A DNA stretch of 64,000 bases from UBA6165 sp044233745 (GTDB lineage Bacteria > Bacteroidota > Bacteroidia > Flavobacteriales_D > Crocinitomicaceae): assembly GCA_044233745.1 (NCBI GenBank), contig JBIIJN010000002.1, positions 1 to 64,000 on the forward strand, given 5' to 3'. A program made the translations under genes and the position numbers. Numbering within the stretch: position 1 is the first letter of the stretch; every line of letters begins with the position of its first letter. The notes under the pieces were generated by a model that saw nothing but the letters and a program-made list of their open reading frames with translations, was not told where the DNA came from and ran no database searches. This document shows positions 26,773-35,787 of this stretch, in pieces.

Positions 26773-27297
26773 GTGAATATTTCAGGTAAACATATCTTCT
26801 TAATTGGCTTCATGGGTTCGGGGAAAACCACCTTAGGCAAGCGTTTGGCGCGTGCGTTAAATCGAAATTTTATAGATACAGATGCTGCCATTGAAACGCA
26901 AACTGGATTGAAAATCAACGAGATTTTTCAAAACTTAGGCGAAGCACATTTCAGAAGCTTGGAAACGGAATGGCTTACTCAACTCAAGCTTGATGCTCCA
27001 GCGGTGATTGCCACTGGCGGCGGAATGCCTTGCTTTGATGATAATTTGCAAATTCTAAAAAACAAGGGAATCGTGCTTTATCTCCAACGCCCAGCGAAAG
27101 AATTGTTCCAACGACTGAAAAATGCCAAAATCCAACGACCGCTTTTGGCTTCCATGAGCGATGAGGACATGTTGGCGTTTATCGAACATAAATTAGCCGA
27201 ACGCGAGGTGTTTTACCTACATGCTGATGGGATTTTGGGCAGGGAGGAGGTACAGCCTATTTTGGATAAAATTAAATGGAATATTGAGCCAACTTAA
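26773..27297 (+). CDS. aroK: Shikimate kinase
   Basis: The 174-residue cytoplasmic enzyme phosphorylates shikimate at the 3-hydroxyl, the fifth step of the chorismate pathway. The Walker A motif is GFMGSGKTTLGK (residues 12-23), followed by the shikimate site NFIDTDAAIE, FRSLE and IATGGGMPC. The lid segment is KNAKIQRPLL. The start is GTG at 26773; no in-frame ATG keeps the Walker motif. A weak TATCTTCG element precedes it by a few bases. Confidence 0.95.
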   Translation: MNISGKHIFLIGFMGSGKTTLGKRLARALNRNFIDTDAAIETQTGLKINEIFQNLGEAHFRSLETEWLTQLKLDAPAVIATGGGMPCFDDNLQILKNKGIVLYLQRPAKELFQRLKNAKIQRPLLASMSDEDMLAFIEHKLAEREVFYLHADGILGREEVQPILDKIKWNIEPT

Positions 27298-27383
27298 ACC
27301 GTAAAAATTACTCCTAAACCGTTAATCACATAGATGTCTTTCTTTTTTTTAAACGACTTACTTTTAACCAAAATTCTATAAAC

Positions 27384-30041
27384 ATGAGAAAATTCAGAGT
27401 TCTTCAATTATTGATTTTAAGCTTATTCGCAATGACGGCATGTAAAAAAGAGATGGAGTGCGACCTCCCCAAACTGATTGATCGCGACTTGTTTTTTGGC
27501 AATCCTGAAATTTCGGGCGGACAGCTCAGTCCAGATGGGCAATACATCGCGTTCATGAAAGAATACAACGGCATCATGAATATTTGGGTGAAGGAATTGT
27601 ACCAAACTTTTGATGAAGCACGTCCTTTGACAGATAGCGAACGCCCGCTTTACGGTTTTTTCTGGTCGGGTGATGGCAAACATATCCTGTATGTGAGAGA
27701 CAAAGGCGGAGATGAGAATATGAACATTTTTGCTGTCAATCCAGCGGATTCGGCATCAGAAGGTTCGGTACCTGTGTCGAGAAACTTAACCAATTTCAAT
27801 GAAGTTACAGCCCAAATTTATCAGATCAGTGAAAACGACCACGATTTGATGTTTATCGGATTAAACAACAGAGATAAAGCTTGGCACGACTTGTATAGCT
27901 TAAAGATTTCAACGGGTGAATTGACCTTGATGTATGAAAATACGGACCGCATTGTGAGCTATGGTTTTGATTGGGATGATAACTTGCGTATTTACTATAA
28001 GTCTGATGAACAGGGCAATACGTATATGTTGTACAAAAAGGGCGATTCATTGACCACTATTTATGAAACATCGGTTACTGAATCTGCTGTTATTTCTGGT
28101 TGGAATGAAAACAATTCAAAATGCTACCTCATCACCAATAAGGGCGATTTGGATTTGACCACACTCTTTTTACTCGATCCTGAAACGGGAAAGATGGAAT
28201 TGATGGAGTCTGACCCAGAAAAACGTGTGGATTTAGATGGCATCACGCTTGACCAAAATACGCGCGAAATCATCAACACTTCCTATACGGATGATAGAAC
28301 GAGAATCTATTTCAAAGACAAAAAACGGGAGAAAATTTACAACGACTTGAAAGCCAAATTCCCAGGTCGAGAGGTTGATTTTACCAGCAGCGATAAGGAT
28401 TATTCGATGTTTTTGGTTACCGTTTGGGGCGATAAATATGCTTCAGAAGTTTGGTTATACATTCCTAAAGACGATGACTTGATTCAACAATATGTGCCAC
28501 GTCCTAAATTGAAAGAAATCGAAGTTTTACTTTCTGAAATGACGCCAATTCGCTATAAAAGTAGTGATGGTTTGGAAATTCCAGCTTATCTGACCGTACC
28601 AAATGGATGTAAAGCACAGAAATTGCCTTTGGTTGTTTTGGTGCATGGTGGTCCGAAAGGTCCAAGAGATTATTGGGGTTACGACCCACTTGTTCAATTC
28701 TTGGCCAACAGGGGATATGCTGTTTTGCAACCCAATTTCCGTGCATCGGGCGGTTATGGTAAAAAGTTCATGAACGCTGGCGACATGCAATGGGGCTTGT
28801 TGATGCAAGACGATATTACTTGGGGTGTGAAGCACCTGATTGATGAAGGCATTGTTGACGAAACCAAGGTTGCTATCATGGGTGGAAGTTATGGAGGCTA
28901 TGCAACACTGGCTGGTTTGGCTTTCACGCCAGATGTATATGCTGCTGGAGTTGATATCGTTGGGCCATCCAATATTTTCACGCTTTTGGAAAGCATTCCA
29001 CCGTATTGGGAAGCAGGACGAGCATTTTTGCATGGCATGGTGGGCGACCCAGAAACACCAGAAGGTGAAAAAAGAATCCGCGAGGCAAGTCCCTTGTTTT
29101 CCGCAGATAAAATCACCAAACCGCTGTTGATTATCCAAGGCGCGAACGACCCACGTGTGAAACAAGCAGAAGCCGATCAAATCGTTGTGGCTATGCGTGA
29201 CAATGGTCGACAAGTTTCTTACATCTTGGCTGACGACGAAGGTCATGGTTTTGCCAAGCCTGTAAACAAAATGGCCATGTTTGCGGAAGTAGAACGTTTC
29301 TTGGCGCCCATTCTCGGTGGTCGTTTCCAAAAAGAAATGCCGGATGATGTGGCCAAACGTTTGAAAGAGATTACAGTTGACATTAAAACGGTGGTGTATG
29401 ATCCAAACGGTGTTAAAAATGCAGATAAATTGCCAGAAATCAGTGCAAATGCCTTGAAACCAGGGGTGCATATTTACGACATGAACATCGCCATTCAAGA
29501 TCAAAACATCAAAATGACCTTGACGCGCACCATCGCCAAAGATGGAAACAACTGGAAAATCACCGATGCTTCAACTGGTGCCATGGGTGATGCGCAGGAT
29601 GAAGTCATGTTGTCTGCCGCATTTGCTCCTATTTCGCGTGTGATGACACAAATGGGACAAAGTGTAAAGGTTAAATATGAGAAAAATGAAGTGAAAATCG
29701 ATATGGCGGGTAAAGAACAAAGTATCAAGTATACAGGTGCATTTTTGTCTTCTGCACCGGGCTTTGAACTTCTCGCTGCTGGTCTAGGTTTGCAAAAAGG
29801 TAAAAGCATCGTAGTCGCCACAGACGATATGCAATCTTTTAAACCCAAGTTTGTGAAAATTGAGAACAAGGGTGAAATGGATAAAGACGGTGTGTTGTGC
29901 AACGTTTACGAAATCACAGATGCGACCAACAAAAATGAAAAATCGACATATTATTTCAGAAAATCTGATGGAATCATGCTGTTCGCAGAATCTGTAGTTC
30001 CCGCCATGAACAACGCGGTAATCAAAATGAAATTGAAATAG
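27384..30041 (+). CDS. S9 family serine peptidase with extra C-terminal domain
   Basis: The 885-residue lipoprotein-like peptidase has a signal ending in LFAMTACKK. A beta-propeller spans about residues 40-400, and then the prolyl-oligopeptidase alpha/beta-hydrolase domain. The catalytic triad is visible: Ser in MGGSYGGYATLAG (about 500), Asp in QGANDPRVKQ (about 586) and His in DDEGHGFAKP (about 619). Residues about 650-885 form an extra beta-rich domain reminiscent of DUF3108-type lipid-binding modules, ending STYYFRKSDGIMLFAES. Usual relatives end near 640-680. It would cleave short peptides in the periplasm or on the cell surface. Confidence 0.92.
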   Translation: MRKFRVLQLLILSLFAMTACKKEMECDLPKLIDRDLFFGNPEISGGQLSPDGQYIAFMKEYNGIMNIWVKELYQTFDEARPLTDSERPLYGFFWSGDGKHILYVRDKGGDENMNIFAVNPADSASEGSVPVSRNLTNFNEVTAQIYQISENDHDLMFIGLNNRDKAWHDLYSLKISTGELTLMYENTDRIVSYGFDWDDNLRIYYKSDEQGNTYMLYKKGDSLTTIYETSVTESAVISGWNENNSKCYLITNKGDLDLTTLFLLDPETGKMELMESDPEKRVDLDGITLDQNTREIINTSYTDDRTRIYFKDKKREKIYNDLKAKFPGREVDFTSSDKDYSMFLVTVWGDKYASEVWLYIPKDDDLIQQYVPRPKLKEIEVLLSEMTPIRYKSSDGLEIPAYLTVPNGCKAQKLPLVVLVHGGPKGPRDYWGYDPLVQFLANRGYAVLQPNFRASGGYGKKFMNAGDMQWGLLMQDDITWGVKHLIDEGIVDETKVAIMGGSYGGYATLAGLAFTPDVYAAGVDIVGPSNIFTLLESIPPYWEAGRAFLHGMVGDPETPEGEKRIREASPLFSADKITKPLLIIQGANDPRVKQAEADQIVVAMRDNGRQVSYILADDEGHGFAKPVNKMAMFAEVERFLAPILGGRFQKEMPDDVAKRLKEITVDIKTVVYDPNGVKNADKLPEISANALKPGVHIYDMNIAIQDQNIKMTLTRTIAKDGNNWKITDASTGAMGDAQDEVMLSAAFAPISRVMTQMGQSVKVKYEKNEVKIDMAGKEQSIKYTGAFLSSAPGFELLAAGLGLQKGKSIVVATDDMQSFKPKFVKIENKGEMDKDGVLCNVYEITDATNKNEKSTYYFRKSDGIMLFAESVVPAMNNAVIKMKLK

Positions 30042-30060
30042 CTTGTAAAATTATTTGAGA

Positions 30061-30092
30061 AAGCGTCCTTGGGTTCAGGGGCGCTTTTTTTG
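30061..30092 (+). terminator. Terminator after the S9 peptidase
   Basis: AAGCGTCC and GGGGCGCTT pair over 8 bp with one wobble and are followed by a run of T. The loop is about nine bases. Confidence 0.75.
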
Positions 30093-30230
30093 TGGACACA
30101 TCGTTCTGTTTTCTCTGCTAACAAGAAATTTGGATAAACTTATATTTGGGTTCGTTCGATTTCCACGGGCTTTAGCCAAATTTCTTTTATTGAATATACA
30201 CAACAAACCACAGTTTCGTTCCGCTTTTGG

Positions 30231-31718
30231 TTAATACTTCGCAGAACCCGCTGGCGCTTTCGTCTGCTCAATAAATTCCCGCAGGTGTTGGTTCGAAGAC
30301 TTCAAATCTTCTTTACGCAAGTACATCATGTGCCCGCTTTCATAAGCGTGAAAACGAATGCGCTCCGATAACTTTCCACTTGGGTCCATTTGCCAAGCCG
30401 TGTACTTAGAGCTAAAATAAGTAGTACCTCCATCATAATAACCTACCTGAAACATCACATGCAAGAATGGATTTTCCGCCATCGCTTGACGCAGTTGTTC
30501 GCGGGTATTGTTATTCGTTCTGTCCCAAGGATGTACATCGCCAAACATGTTGTATTGCAATTCTGTTTTGAAACCCAAAACTTCGCGCATGTAATGATTG
30601 ATGGCTGGTGTAAAAGAATGCAACCAAGCAATCAATTCGGCATTGTGATCTGGCGCAGTACCTAAATCTTGTTTGTCGAGACCCAAATAGCGGGAATCCA
30701 AACGACCAACGGTTAGCCCTTTGTCGTTGCGCAAAAGCGATTTCCAAAAATGATTCTTGGTAATCAACAAATTGGCTTGTAGAATCTCAGTTTTATCAAT
30801 GCCTGTGTAATAAGCCACGCTGTCGGCAATTTGGTTCCGTTCGTTTGCTTTTAATGAACCTACCAAAGTAATTGCTGTCATATAGTGATTCAAGGTAAAA
30901 GCTTCCGATTTTTTGAGCACTTCTACGAGGGAAAGATTTTGCAAAGCTGGACTCAGTTTTTTGTGGTACCAAGCTGTAGCAGTAAAATAAGGCAAATTTA
31001 AGGCTTCGGCAATGGGTGTATCAGATTCAAAGAATTTATAATCAGCCGGCGATACCAAAATCACACCGTTGAGATACATCCAATGCACAGATTGTAATTT
31101 GTGGGCAAGCCCAGAAACGCGCGTGCCACCATAACTTTCGCCAATCAAATATTTCGGTGACAACCAGCGATTGTTGCGACTCACAAAGGTTTGAACCCAA
31201 GAGGCCAAATACGTAATATCCGCATTGATACCAAAGAACTTATCTCTTTTCACGGCATCTCCAGTCATGGGAACTGTTCTTGAAAAGCCTGTGTTTACGG
31301 GGTTCACGTACAAAATATCAGCCACATCCAATACCGAATGCGGATTTTCTTTGATGCCATAAGGTTGAATCGGAAAGCCTTCATCGTCCACTTTTAATAA
31401 AACAGGTCCCGTGTAAGCAATATGCATCCAAACAGAAGCCGAGCCAGGTCCGCCATTGAATGAAATCAACACAGGTCGCGTTGCCATATCCTTGTGGTCG
31501 GTAGATTGGTAGTAGGTGTAGTGTAAAGATGCAATGATAGAACCATCTTTGTCAAATACAGGCTGCATACCCGTTGTGGCTTTGTAATTCACTTTTTTCC
31601 CGTTGAATGTGCCGGAAAGATTTTTTACGATTGTGGTGTCGGTGGGGAAGTGGATTTGGGCATTCGTATCAAATAATACAGCCAAAAACAAAAATGAAAA
31701 CGTGAAAAGTTTGCGCAT
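30231..31718 (-). CDS. S10 family serine carboxypeptidase
   Basis: The 495-residue secreted peptidase has a signal ending DTNAQ. Family motifs are SFNGGPGSASVWMH (oxyanion region, about 90), YLIGESYGGTRVSG with the nucleophile Ser (about 194), the Asp in YYDGGTTY (about 429) and the His in YESGHMMYLR (about 460). It removes C-terminal residues from peptides outside the cytoplasm. It lies 35 bases downstream of the LolC/E-like gene, so the two may share a transcript. Confidence 0.92.
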   Translation of the reverse strand: MRKLFTFSFLFLAVLFDTNAQIHFPTDTTIVKNLSGTFNGKKVNYKATTGMQPVFDKDGSIIASLHYTYYQSTDHKDMATRPVLISFNGGPGSASVWMHIAYTGPVLLKVDDEGFPIQPYGIKENPHSVLDVADILYVNPVNTGFSRTVPMTGDAVKRDKFFGINADITYLASWVQTFVSRNNRWLSPKYLIGESYGGTRVSGLAHKLQSVHWMYLNGVILVSPADYKFFESDTPIAEALNLPYFTATAWYHKKLSPALQNLSLVEVLKKSEAFTLNHYMTAITLVGSLKANERNQIADSVAYYTGIDKTEILQANLLITKNHFWKSLLRNDKGLTVGRLDSRYLGLDKQDLGTAPDHNAELIAWLHSFTPAINHYMREVLGFKTELQYNMFGDVHPWDRTNNNTREQLRQAMAENPFLHVMFQVGYYDGGTTYFSSKYTAWQMDPSGKLSERIRFHAYESGHMMYLRKEDLKSSNQHLREFIEQTKAPAGSAKY

Positions 31719-31753
31719 GATTTGTCGAGTTTATGCAGCAAAGTTAATCTTTC

Positions 31754-33445
31754 TCACGAAAACTTAATCGCCTCTGTTGGTCGAATGCGTGTGATAAAAT
31801 AGCTGGGGATAATCAAAACAACAATACACACGGCAATGGTGAACACATTGAGCAAAATAAGGTACATCCAATTGATTTCAATCGGAACGGCATTCAGGTA
31901 ATAAACCGCTGGGTCGAGGGGGAAAATATTGAAATTCATTTGAATCAATGCGATGCCGATGCCCAACAGGTTGCCCCAAAACATACCGCGTAAAATCAAA
32001 TAACCCGCTTGATAGAGGAAAATTTTCCGCACAGTCCAATCGCGGGCACCCATGGCTTTCATCAAACCAATGGCTGAGGTTTTTTCTAGAATCAAAACCA
32101 ACAAGGAGGCCCCCATGGTAATCACAGAAATCACAATCATCAAAATAATAATAATGGAAAAGTTGATGTCGAGAAAATCCAACCATGAAAAAATATCGCC
32201 ATACACCTCACGAATGGTTTGAATATCTACTGGGTTGTCATTTTCCATGCTGTAAAACAACATTTCCTTGCGAACAGCATCGCCAGTGCTCTGCAGTTGC
32301 TCCCATGAATTTATTAGAATTTCATAGCCGCTGATGTAGTTTTGAGCGCTTCCTTTGCCATGAATTTCTTCAAAAATCAAAGTGGCCGTCCCAACCGCAA
32401 TGGAATATTTGAAACCGTCTTCATCCAAATAGTTTTTTTTGAGCTTATTGCCTTCCATCACCGGTGGACCTGAATACACATCGCCTTTCACGGTTACTTT
32501 GAACCAAGCCGTATCTGGAATTGCCGAATCAGACATGTCTTCATAGGCTGAATAGCGGTAAGTGCTCGTAATGACTTGAATGATAGTGTCTTTGGTTGGT
32601 ACAAAGGCGTATTTATTGACCATGCTAAATCCTTCGCCCCAATCGTGGCGATGCATTCCCGAACCTCCTTTGGCTTCCACTCTGAGTAGTAGTCTGTCGT
32701 TGTGCAGGGTGTCTTCAAGACGAATGGAAGATTCAAGTCCCCAACCACTCAGGCGTTGCACCGTAGGTAATTTGGTGATAGCCAACTCACTGTCAAAATC
32801 CTCTAAACCTGTTTCAAAAATCCCAACAACTTCAAAGTTTCTTCGAAAGGGCTGGTCTTGTACAAAATAGACCGGAATACGATCGCCCACACTATATTGC
32901 ATTTGTTGCGCCACTTTTTTCGATACCAATAATTCAAATGGCGAAGCACTATCTGCAAAGCTCAACACACGTCCCTCTATGATATTCTGCTCAAAAAAAG
33001 TAAAATCATAACTGGCATCAATACCTTTAAACATGACGCCGCGTATTTCTTGTTGCAAACGGAAGGAATCGCGTCCATCCGCCAAAGAAAAATGCACGGT
33101 GTCGCCCTTAGATTGAAAAATACCGGGCAAATAGGCCACTGGTGAAACCAAGCGAACTCCGTCAATATCTTGCATCAAGTCCATCATGGCATGGTCATTG
33201 TACATGGGTTCTGACTCAAAAATACCTAAGCCACCAGCGCGCATGATTTGCACATGAGAGCCAAAACCAATGACCTTATCACGAACTTGATTTTTAAAAC
33301 CTGTAACAATGGAAAGCGTTAAAATCATGACAAAAACACCCAAGGCAATGCTCAAAATAGATATTTTTACCACCGGTCTGGAGATGCGGTTTTTTTCATC
33401 CCCACCTTTAATCATTTTTTGCGCTATGAAGTATGCAGTATTCAA
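31754..33445 (-). CDS. LolC/LolE-type FtsX-like ABC transporter permease
   Basis: The 563-residue inner-membrane protein has one span near the N-terminus (ILSIALGVFVMILTLSIVTGF), a large periplasmic MacB-like domain (about 60-400) and three spans in the FtsX region. The FtsX region is recognisable by ILEKTSAIGLMKAMGARDWTVRKIF. LolC/E proteins extract lipoproteins from the inner membrane; a more general MacB-type role cannot be excluded, and no ATPase gene is adjacent. The start is proposed as TTG at 33445, giving MNTAYFIAQKMI as in relatives. A -7 element TACTTTTG at 33465-33472 rules against the upstream ATG at 33475. Confidence 0.88.
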   Translation of the reverse strand: MNTAYFIAQKMIKGGDEKNRISRPVVKISILSIALGVFVMILTLSIVTGFKNQVRDKVIGFGSHVQIMRAGGLGIFESEPMYNDHAMMDLMQDIDGVRLVSPVAYLPGIFQSKGDTVHFSLADGRDSFRLQQEIRGVMFKGIDASYDFTFFEQNIIEGRVLSFADSASPFELLVSKKVAQQMQYSVGDRIPVYFVQDQPFRRNFEVVGIFETGLEDFDSELAITKLPTVQRLSGWGLESSIRLEDTLHNDRLLLRVEAKGGSGMHRHDWGEGFSMVNKYAFVPTKDTIIQVITSTYRYSAYEDMSDSAIPDTAWFKVTVKGDVYSGPPVMEGNKLKKNYLDEDGFKYSIAVGTATLIFEEIHGKGSAQNYISGYEILINSWEQLQSTGDAVRKEMLFYSMENDNPVDIQTIREVYGDIFSWLDFLDINFSIIIILMIVISVITMGASLLVLILEKTSAIGLMKAMGARDWTVRKIFLYQAGYLILRGMFWGNLLGIGIALIQMNFNIFPLDPAVYYLNAVPIEINWMYLILLNVFTIAVCIVVLIIPSYFITRIRPTEAIKFS

Positions 33446-34706
33446 TTTTCCATTTAAAGTTGTGCAAAAGTACATAATTGTTCTGAGCACTTTTCTCAGC
33501 ATCCCGCTTTTCACCTTGGCTTTTGAGTCAGGGGCCCACAATGTAATGAATCACACACGGTTTTCTGTTTCAAGTGCGTATGGTAAAATAGCAGTGTATC
33601 CCGGTGCCAATCAACCAGAATTGTATATGCCCCTATTGAAAGACAAGTCGGTGGCTATAGTTGGCAATCAGACCAGCGTAGTATTCAAAAATCCGCAGCA
33701 TTCTGAGTATGTGCATTTGGTGGATCACCTTGTTGAAGCTGGCGTAAAAGTGGTTAAAGTCTTTTCTCCTGAACACGGTTTTCGCGGTGATGGTGATGCA
33801 GGAGAGATTATTCGTTCGGATGTAGATCAGAAAACAGGGCTCCCAATCATTTCGCTGTATGGCAATAACAAAAAACCAAACGCCGAACAATTACAAGGCA
33901 TTGATGTGGTAGTGTTTGATTTACAGGATGTTGGGGTTAGATTTTACACCTACATTTCAACGCTGCATTATGTAATGGAAGCTTGTGCGGAAGCTAATAT
34001 TCCCGTTGTTGTGCTCGACAGACCCAATCCGAACATAGATATTATTGATGGTCCCGTGCTTGAATTGGCGCAAAAATCATTCATTGGAATGCATCAGGTG
34101 CCCATTTTGTATGGTATGAGCATCGGTGAATACGCGCAGATGATCAACGGAGAAAAATGGATTTCAAAACCAGCCAATCTGACTGTTGTGCCTTGTTCCA
34201 ATTACACCCGTGAATCACGGTATTCTTTGCCCATCGCCCCGAGTCCGAATTTGAGAACAGATAAATCCATTGCTTGGTATGCCAGCTTATGCTTATTTGA
34301 AGGTACAGTTTTTTCAGTGGGTCGCGGCACAGACAAGCCTTTTGAGCAGGTCGGTCATCCGGATTTGCCTAAAAGGAATCACAGTTTCACACCAAAGCCT
34401 GGGTTCGGTTCCAAGGATCCACTATTGAACGGACAACTTTGCTATGGCGTGTCTTATTCCGATTCTATTGCTCCACGCGAATTGAATTTAAATCCAATAA
34501 TAAGCATGTATGCAGCATTTCCAAATAAAGATGGATTTTTCTTGAAGAATCATTTTTTCAATTTACTGGTTGGCAATTCCGATACCCGCCGTCAGATTGA
34601 AATTGGTCAAACCGAAGCCCAAATTCGCCAAGGTTGGCAAGCAGCCATTCAAGAGTTTATGTTGATTCGAGCGAAATATTTGATTTATAAACCTGAGTTC
34701 GATTAA
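33426..34706 (+). CDS. namZ: NamZ-type exo-beta-N-acetylmuramidase (DUF1343)
   Basis: The 426-residue secreted enzyme should release MurNAc from the non-reducing end of peptidoglycan fragments. Typical blocks are VAIVGNQTSVV, VKVFSPEHGFRGDGDAGE, VVFDLQDVGVRFYTYISTLHYVMEA, VVVLDRPNPN and PSPNLRTDKSIAWYASLCLFEGT. The ATG at 33426 precedes a hydrophobic signal. A GTG at 33462 gives a more compact signal (MQKYIIVLSTFLSIPLFTLAF) and avoids overlap with the divergent TTG start at 33445. It may act with the GH3/esterase enzyme in wall recycling. Its last codons lie within a large inverted repeat. Confidence 0.9.
   Translation: MKYAVFNFPFKVVQKYIIVLSTFLSIPLFTLAFESGAHNVMNHTRFSVSSAYGKIAVYPGANQPELYMPLLKDKSVAIVGNQTSVVFKNPQHSEYVHLVDHLVEAGVKVVKVFSPEHGFRGDGDAGEIIRSDVDQKTGLPIISLYGNNKKPNAEQLQGIDVVVFDLQDVGVRFYTYISTLHYVMEACAEANIPVVVLDRPNPNIDIIDGPVLELAQKSFIGMHQVPILYGMSIGEYAQMINGEKWISKPANLTVVPCSNYTRESRYSLPIAPSPNLRTDKSIAWYASLCLFEGTVFSVGRGTDKPFEQVGHPDLPKRNHSFTPKPGFGSKDPLLNGQLCYGVSYSDSIAPRELNLNPIISMYAAFPNKDGFFLKNHFFNLLVGNSDTRRQIEIGQTEAQIRQGWQAAIQEFMLIRAKYLIYKPEFD
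33465..33472 (-). promoter_or_regulatory. -7 element of the LolC/E-like gene
   Basis: TACTTTTG on the minus strand fits TAnnTTTG and lies 20 bases upstream of the proposed TTG start. It falls inside the signal-peptide coding region of the divergent muramidase gene. No TTG is present at -33. Confidence 0.45.
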
Positions 34707-34961
34707 TATTTCAAGGCTCAGATTTCATTTTAACCAGCTGATTTAGGCGTGTTTACGAAGGCTTAGCGGGCTAAGTCGAGTAAATACAACGACAATCAGA
34801 TGAGTTAAAATGAAAAGCTAATTTCTAATTCCGCTTCTAAACAGCCATCTTCTGCCTAAATCTCACTCAACATAATTCATTATGCCTCGTTCGATTTAGT
34901 TGAATCTGACTATTTACAAGCGGTCTGAGCCCGAAATATTAATCGAACTCAGGTTATAAAT
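34683..34961. repeat. Nested inverted repeats between namZ and rpmB
   Basis: Outer arms at 34683-34721 and 34925-34961 are inverted copies that match except for two small indels. The left arm includes the last codons and stop of namZ. Just inside it, 34723-34815 is a near-complete 93-base palindrome. Its stems are TTTCATTTTAAC/GTTAAAATGAAA, CTGATT/AATCAG, GTGTTTAC/GTAAATAC and GGCTTAGC/GCTAAGTC (with G-T wobbles). Nothing coding is seen. It could be a MITE-like element, a structured RNA or an inverted duplication of the namZ end. No clear target-site duplication is visible. Confidence 0.75.
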
Positions 34962-35025
34962 AACGCAGAGTTTGGAGTTTTATGAGGTTCTTTATTAGAA
35001 ATTCAAAAAAAACTTTCGCGAATGC

Positions 35026-35057
35026 TTGTATAGAAAATAAAAAAGCAGTTACTTTGC
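35026..35057 (+). promoter_or_regulatory. Promoter of the rpmB operon
   Basis: TTG (35026-35028), 21 bases, then TACTTTGC, one base shorter than TAnnTTTG. It lies 43 bases before rpmB. Confidence 0.45.
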
Positions 35058-35099
35058 ACCCCCAAAATGGGCACAATATAAATATTTAGATAGAATAAG

Positions 35100-35339
35100 A
35101 TGTCACGAGTTTGCCAATTAACAGGAAAGAAGGTAATGGTGGGTAACAATGTTTCTCACTCAAACCGCAAGACAAAACGTAAGTTCTACCCGAACCTCTT
35201 CGTTAAAACATTCTACGTACCAGAAGAAGATGGATACGTAACATTGAAAGTTTCTGCAGCAGCGTTGCGCAATATCAATAAAAAAGGTATTTACGCATGT
35301 TTGAAAGACGCAGAGAAAAGTGGTTTAATTAAAATGTAG
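35100..35339 (+). CDS. rpmB: 50S ribosomal protein L28
   Basis: The 79-residue basic protein has the L28 pattern MSRVCQLTGKKVMVGNNVSHSNRKTKRKF at its start, and AAALRNINKKGIYACLKDA near the end. It heads the rpmB-rpmG-DUF4295 cluster typical of Bacteroidota and binds 23S rRNA in the large subunit. Confidence 0.97.
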   Translation: MSRVCQLTGKKVMVGNNVSHSNRKTKRKFYPNLFVKTFYVPEEDGYVTLKVSAAALRNINKKGIYACLKDAEKSGLIKM

Positions 35340-35368
35340 TCTGAAAAGACCTATAAAGCATAAGCATT

Positions 35369-35557
35369 ATGGCAAAGAAAGCAAAAGGCAATCGCGTTCA
35401 GGTAATCATGGAGTGCACAGAGCACAAGGAAAGTGGTATGCCAGGAACATCTCGTTACATCACAACGAAAAATAGAAAAAACACGCCAGACAGAATGGAA
35501 TTGAAGAAATTCAATCCAGTGTTGAAGCGTTACACAGTTCATAAAGAAATTAAATAA
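35369..35557 (+). CDS. rpmG: 50S ribosomal protein L33
   Basis: The 62-residue protein has the L33 body VQVIMECTEHK...RYITTKNRKNTPDRMELKKF. It keeps a single Cys rather than two CxxC pairs, so it is the zinc-independent (C-minus) form. It lies 29 bases after rpmB. Confidence 0.96.
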   Translation: MAKKAKGNRVQVIMECTEHKESGMPGTSRYITTKNRKNTPDRMELKKFNPVLKRYTVHKEIK

Positions 35558-35564
35558 TTGAGTC

Positions 35565-35717
35565 ATGGCTAAGAAAGTAGTAGCATCGTTACAGTCTGGT
35601 GGCGGAAAAGAACACACGAAAGTGATCAAAATGGTGAAAACCGAAAAAGGATCTTATTCTTTCAAAGAAGAAATCGTTCGTAATGAAGACGTGAAAGATT
35701 GGTTCGCGAAGAACTAA
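35565..35717 (+). CDS. DUF4295 family small protein
   Basis: The 50-residue basic protein begins MAKKVVASLQSGGGKEHTKV and ends DVKDWFAKN. DUF4295 proteins occur only in Bacteroidota, nearly always directly after rpmG, and are thought to be ribosome-associated. It starts 7 bases after rpmG and is followed by a terminator. Confidence 0.92.
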   Translation: MAKKVVASLQSGGGKEHTKVIKMVKTEKGSYSFKEEIVRNEDVKDWFAKN

Positions 35718-35743
35718 TTTTTTTCAAACATATTTTTGATTTG

Positions 35744-35772
35744 AGCTCCTTATTATTTAAGGAGCTTTTTTT
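35744..35772 (+). terminator. Terminator after DUF4295
   Basis: AGCTCCTTA and TAAGGAGCT form a 9-bp stem with a five-base loop, followed by seven T. It separates the ribosomal-protein cluster from ftsY, whose ATG is only 16 bases further on. A TATTTTTG word at 35731-35738 may start ftsY transcription just before the hairpin. Confidence 0.85.
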
Positions 35773-35787
35773 GCTAAATACAAGCTT

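Noticed and set aside
28527..29504. Long open frame (325 codons) on the strand opposite the S9 peptidase
   Set aside because: It runs antisense to the well-conserved catalytic domain, its product is rich in His, Phe and Cys with no domain, and it has no promoter.
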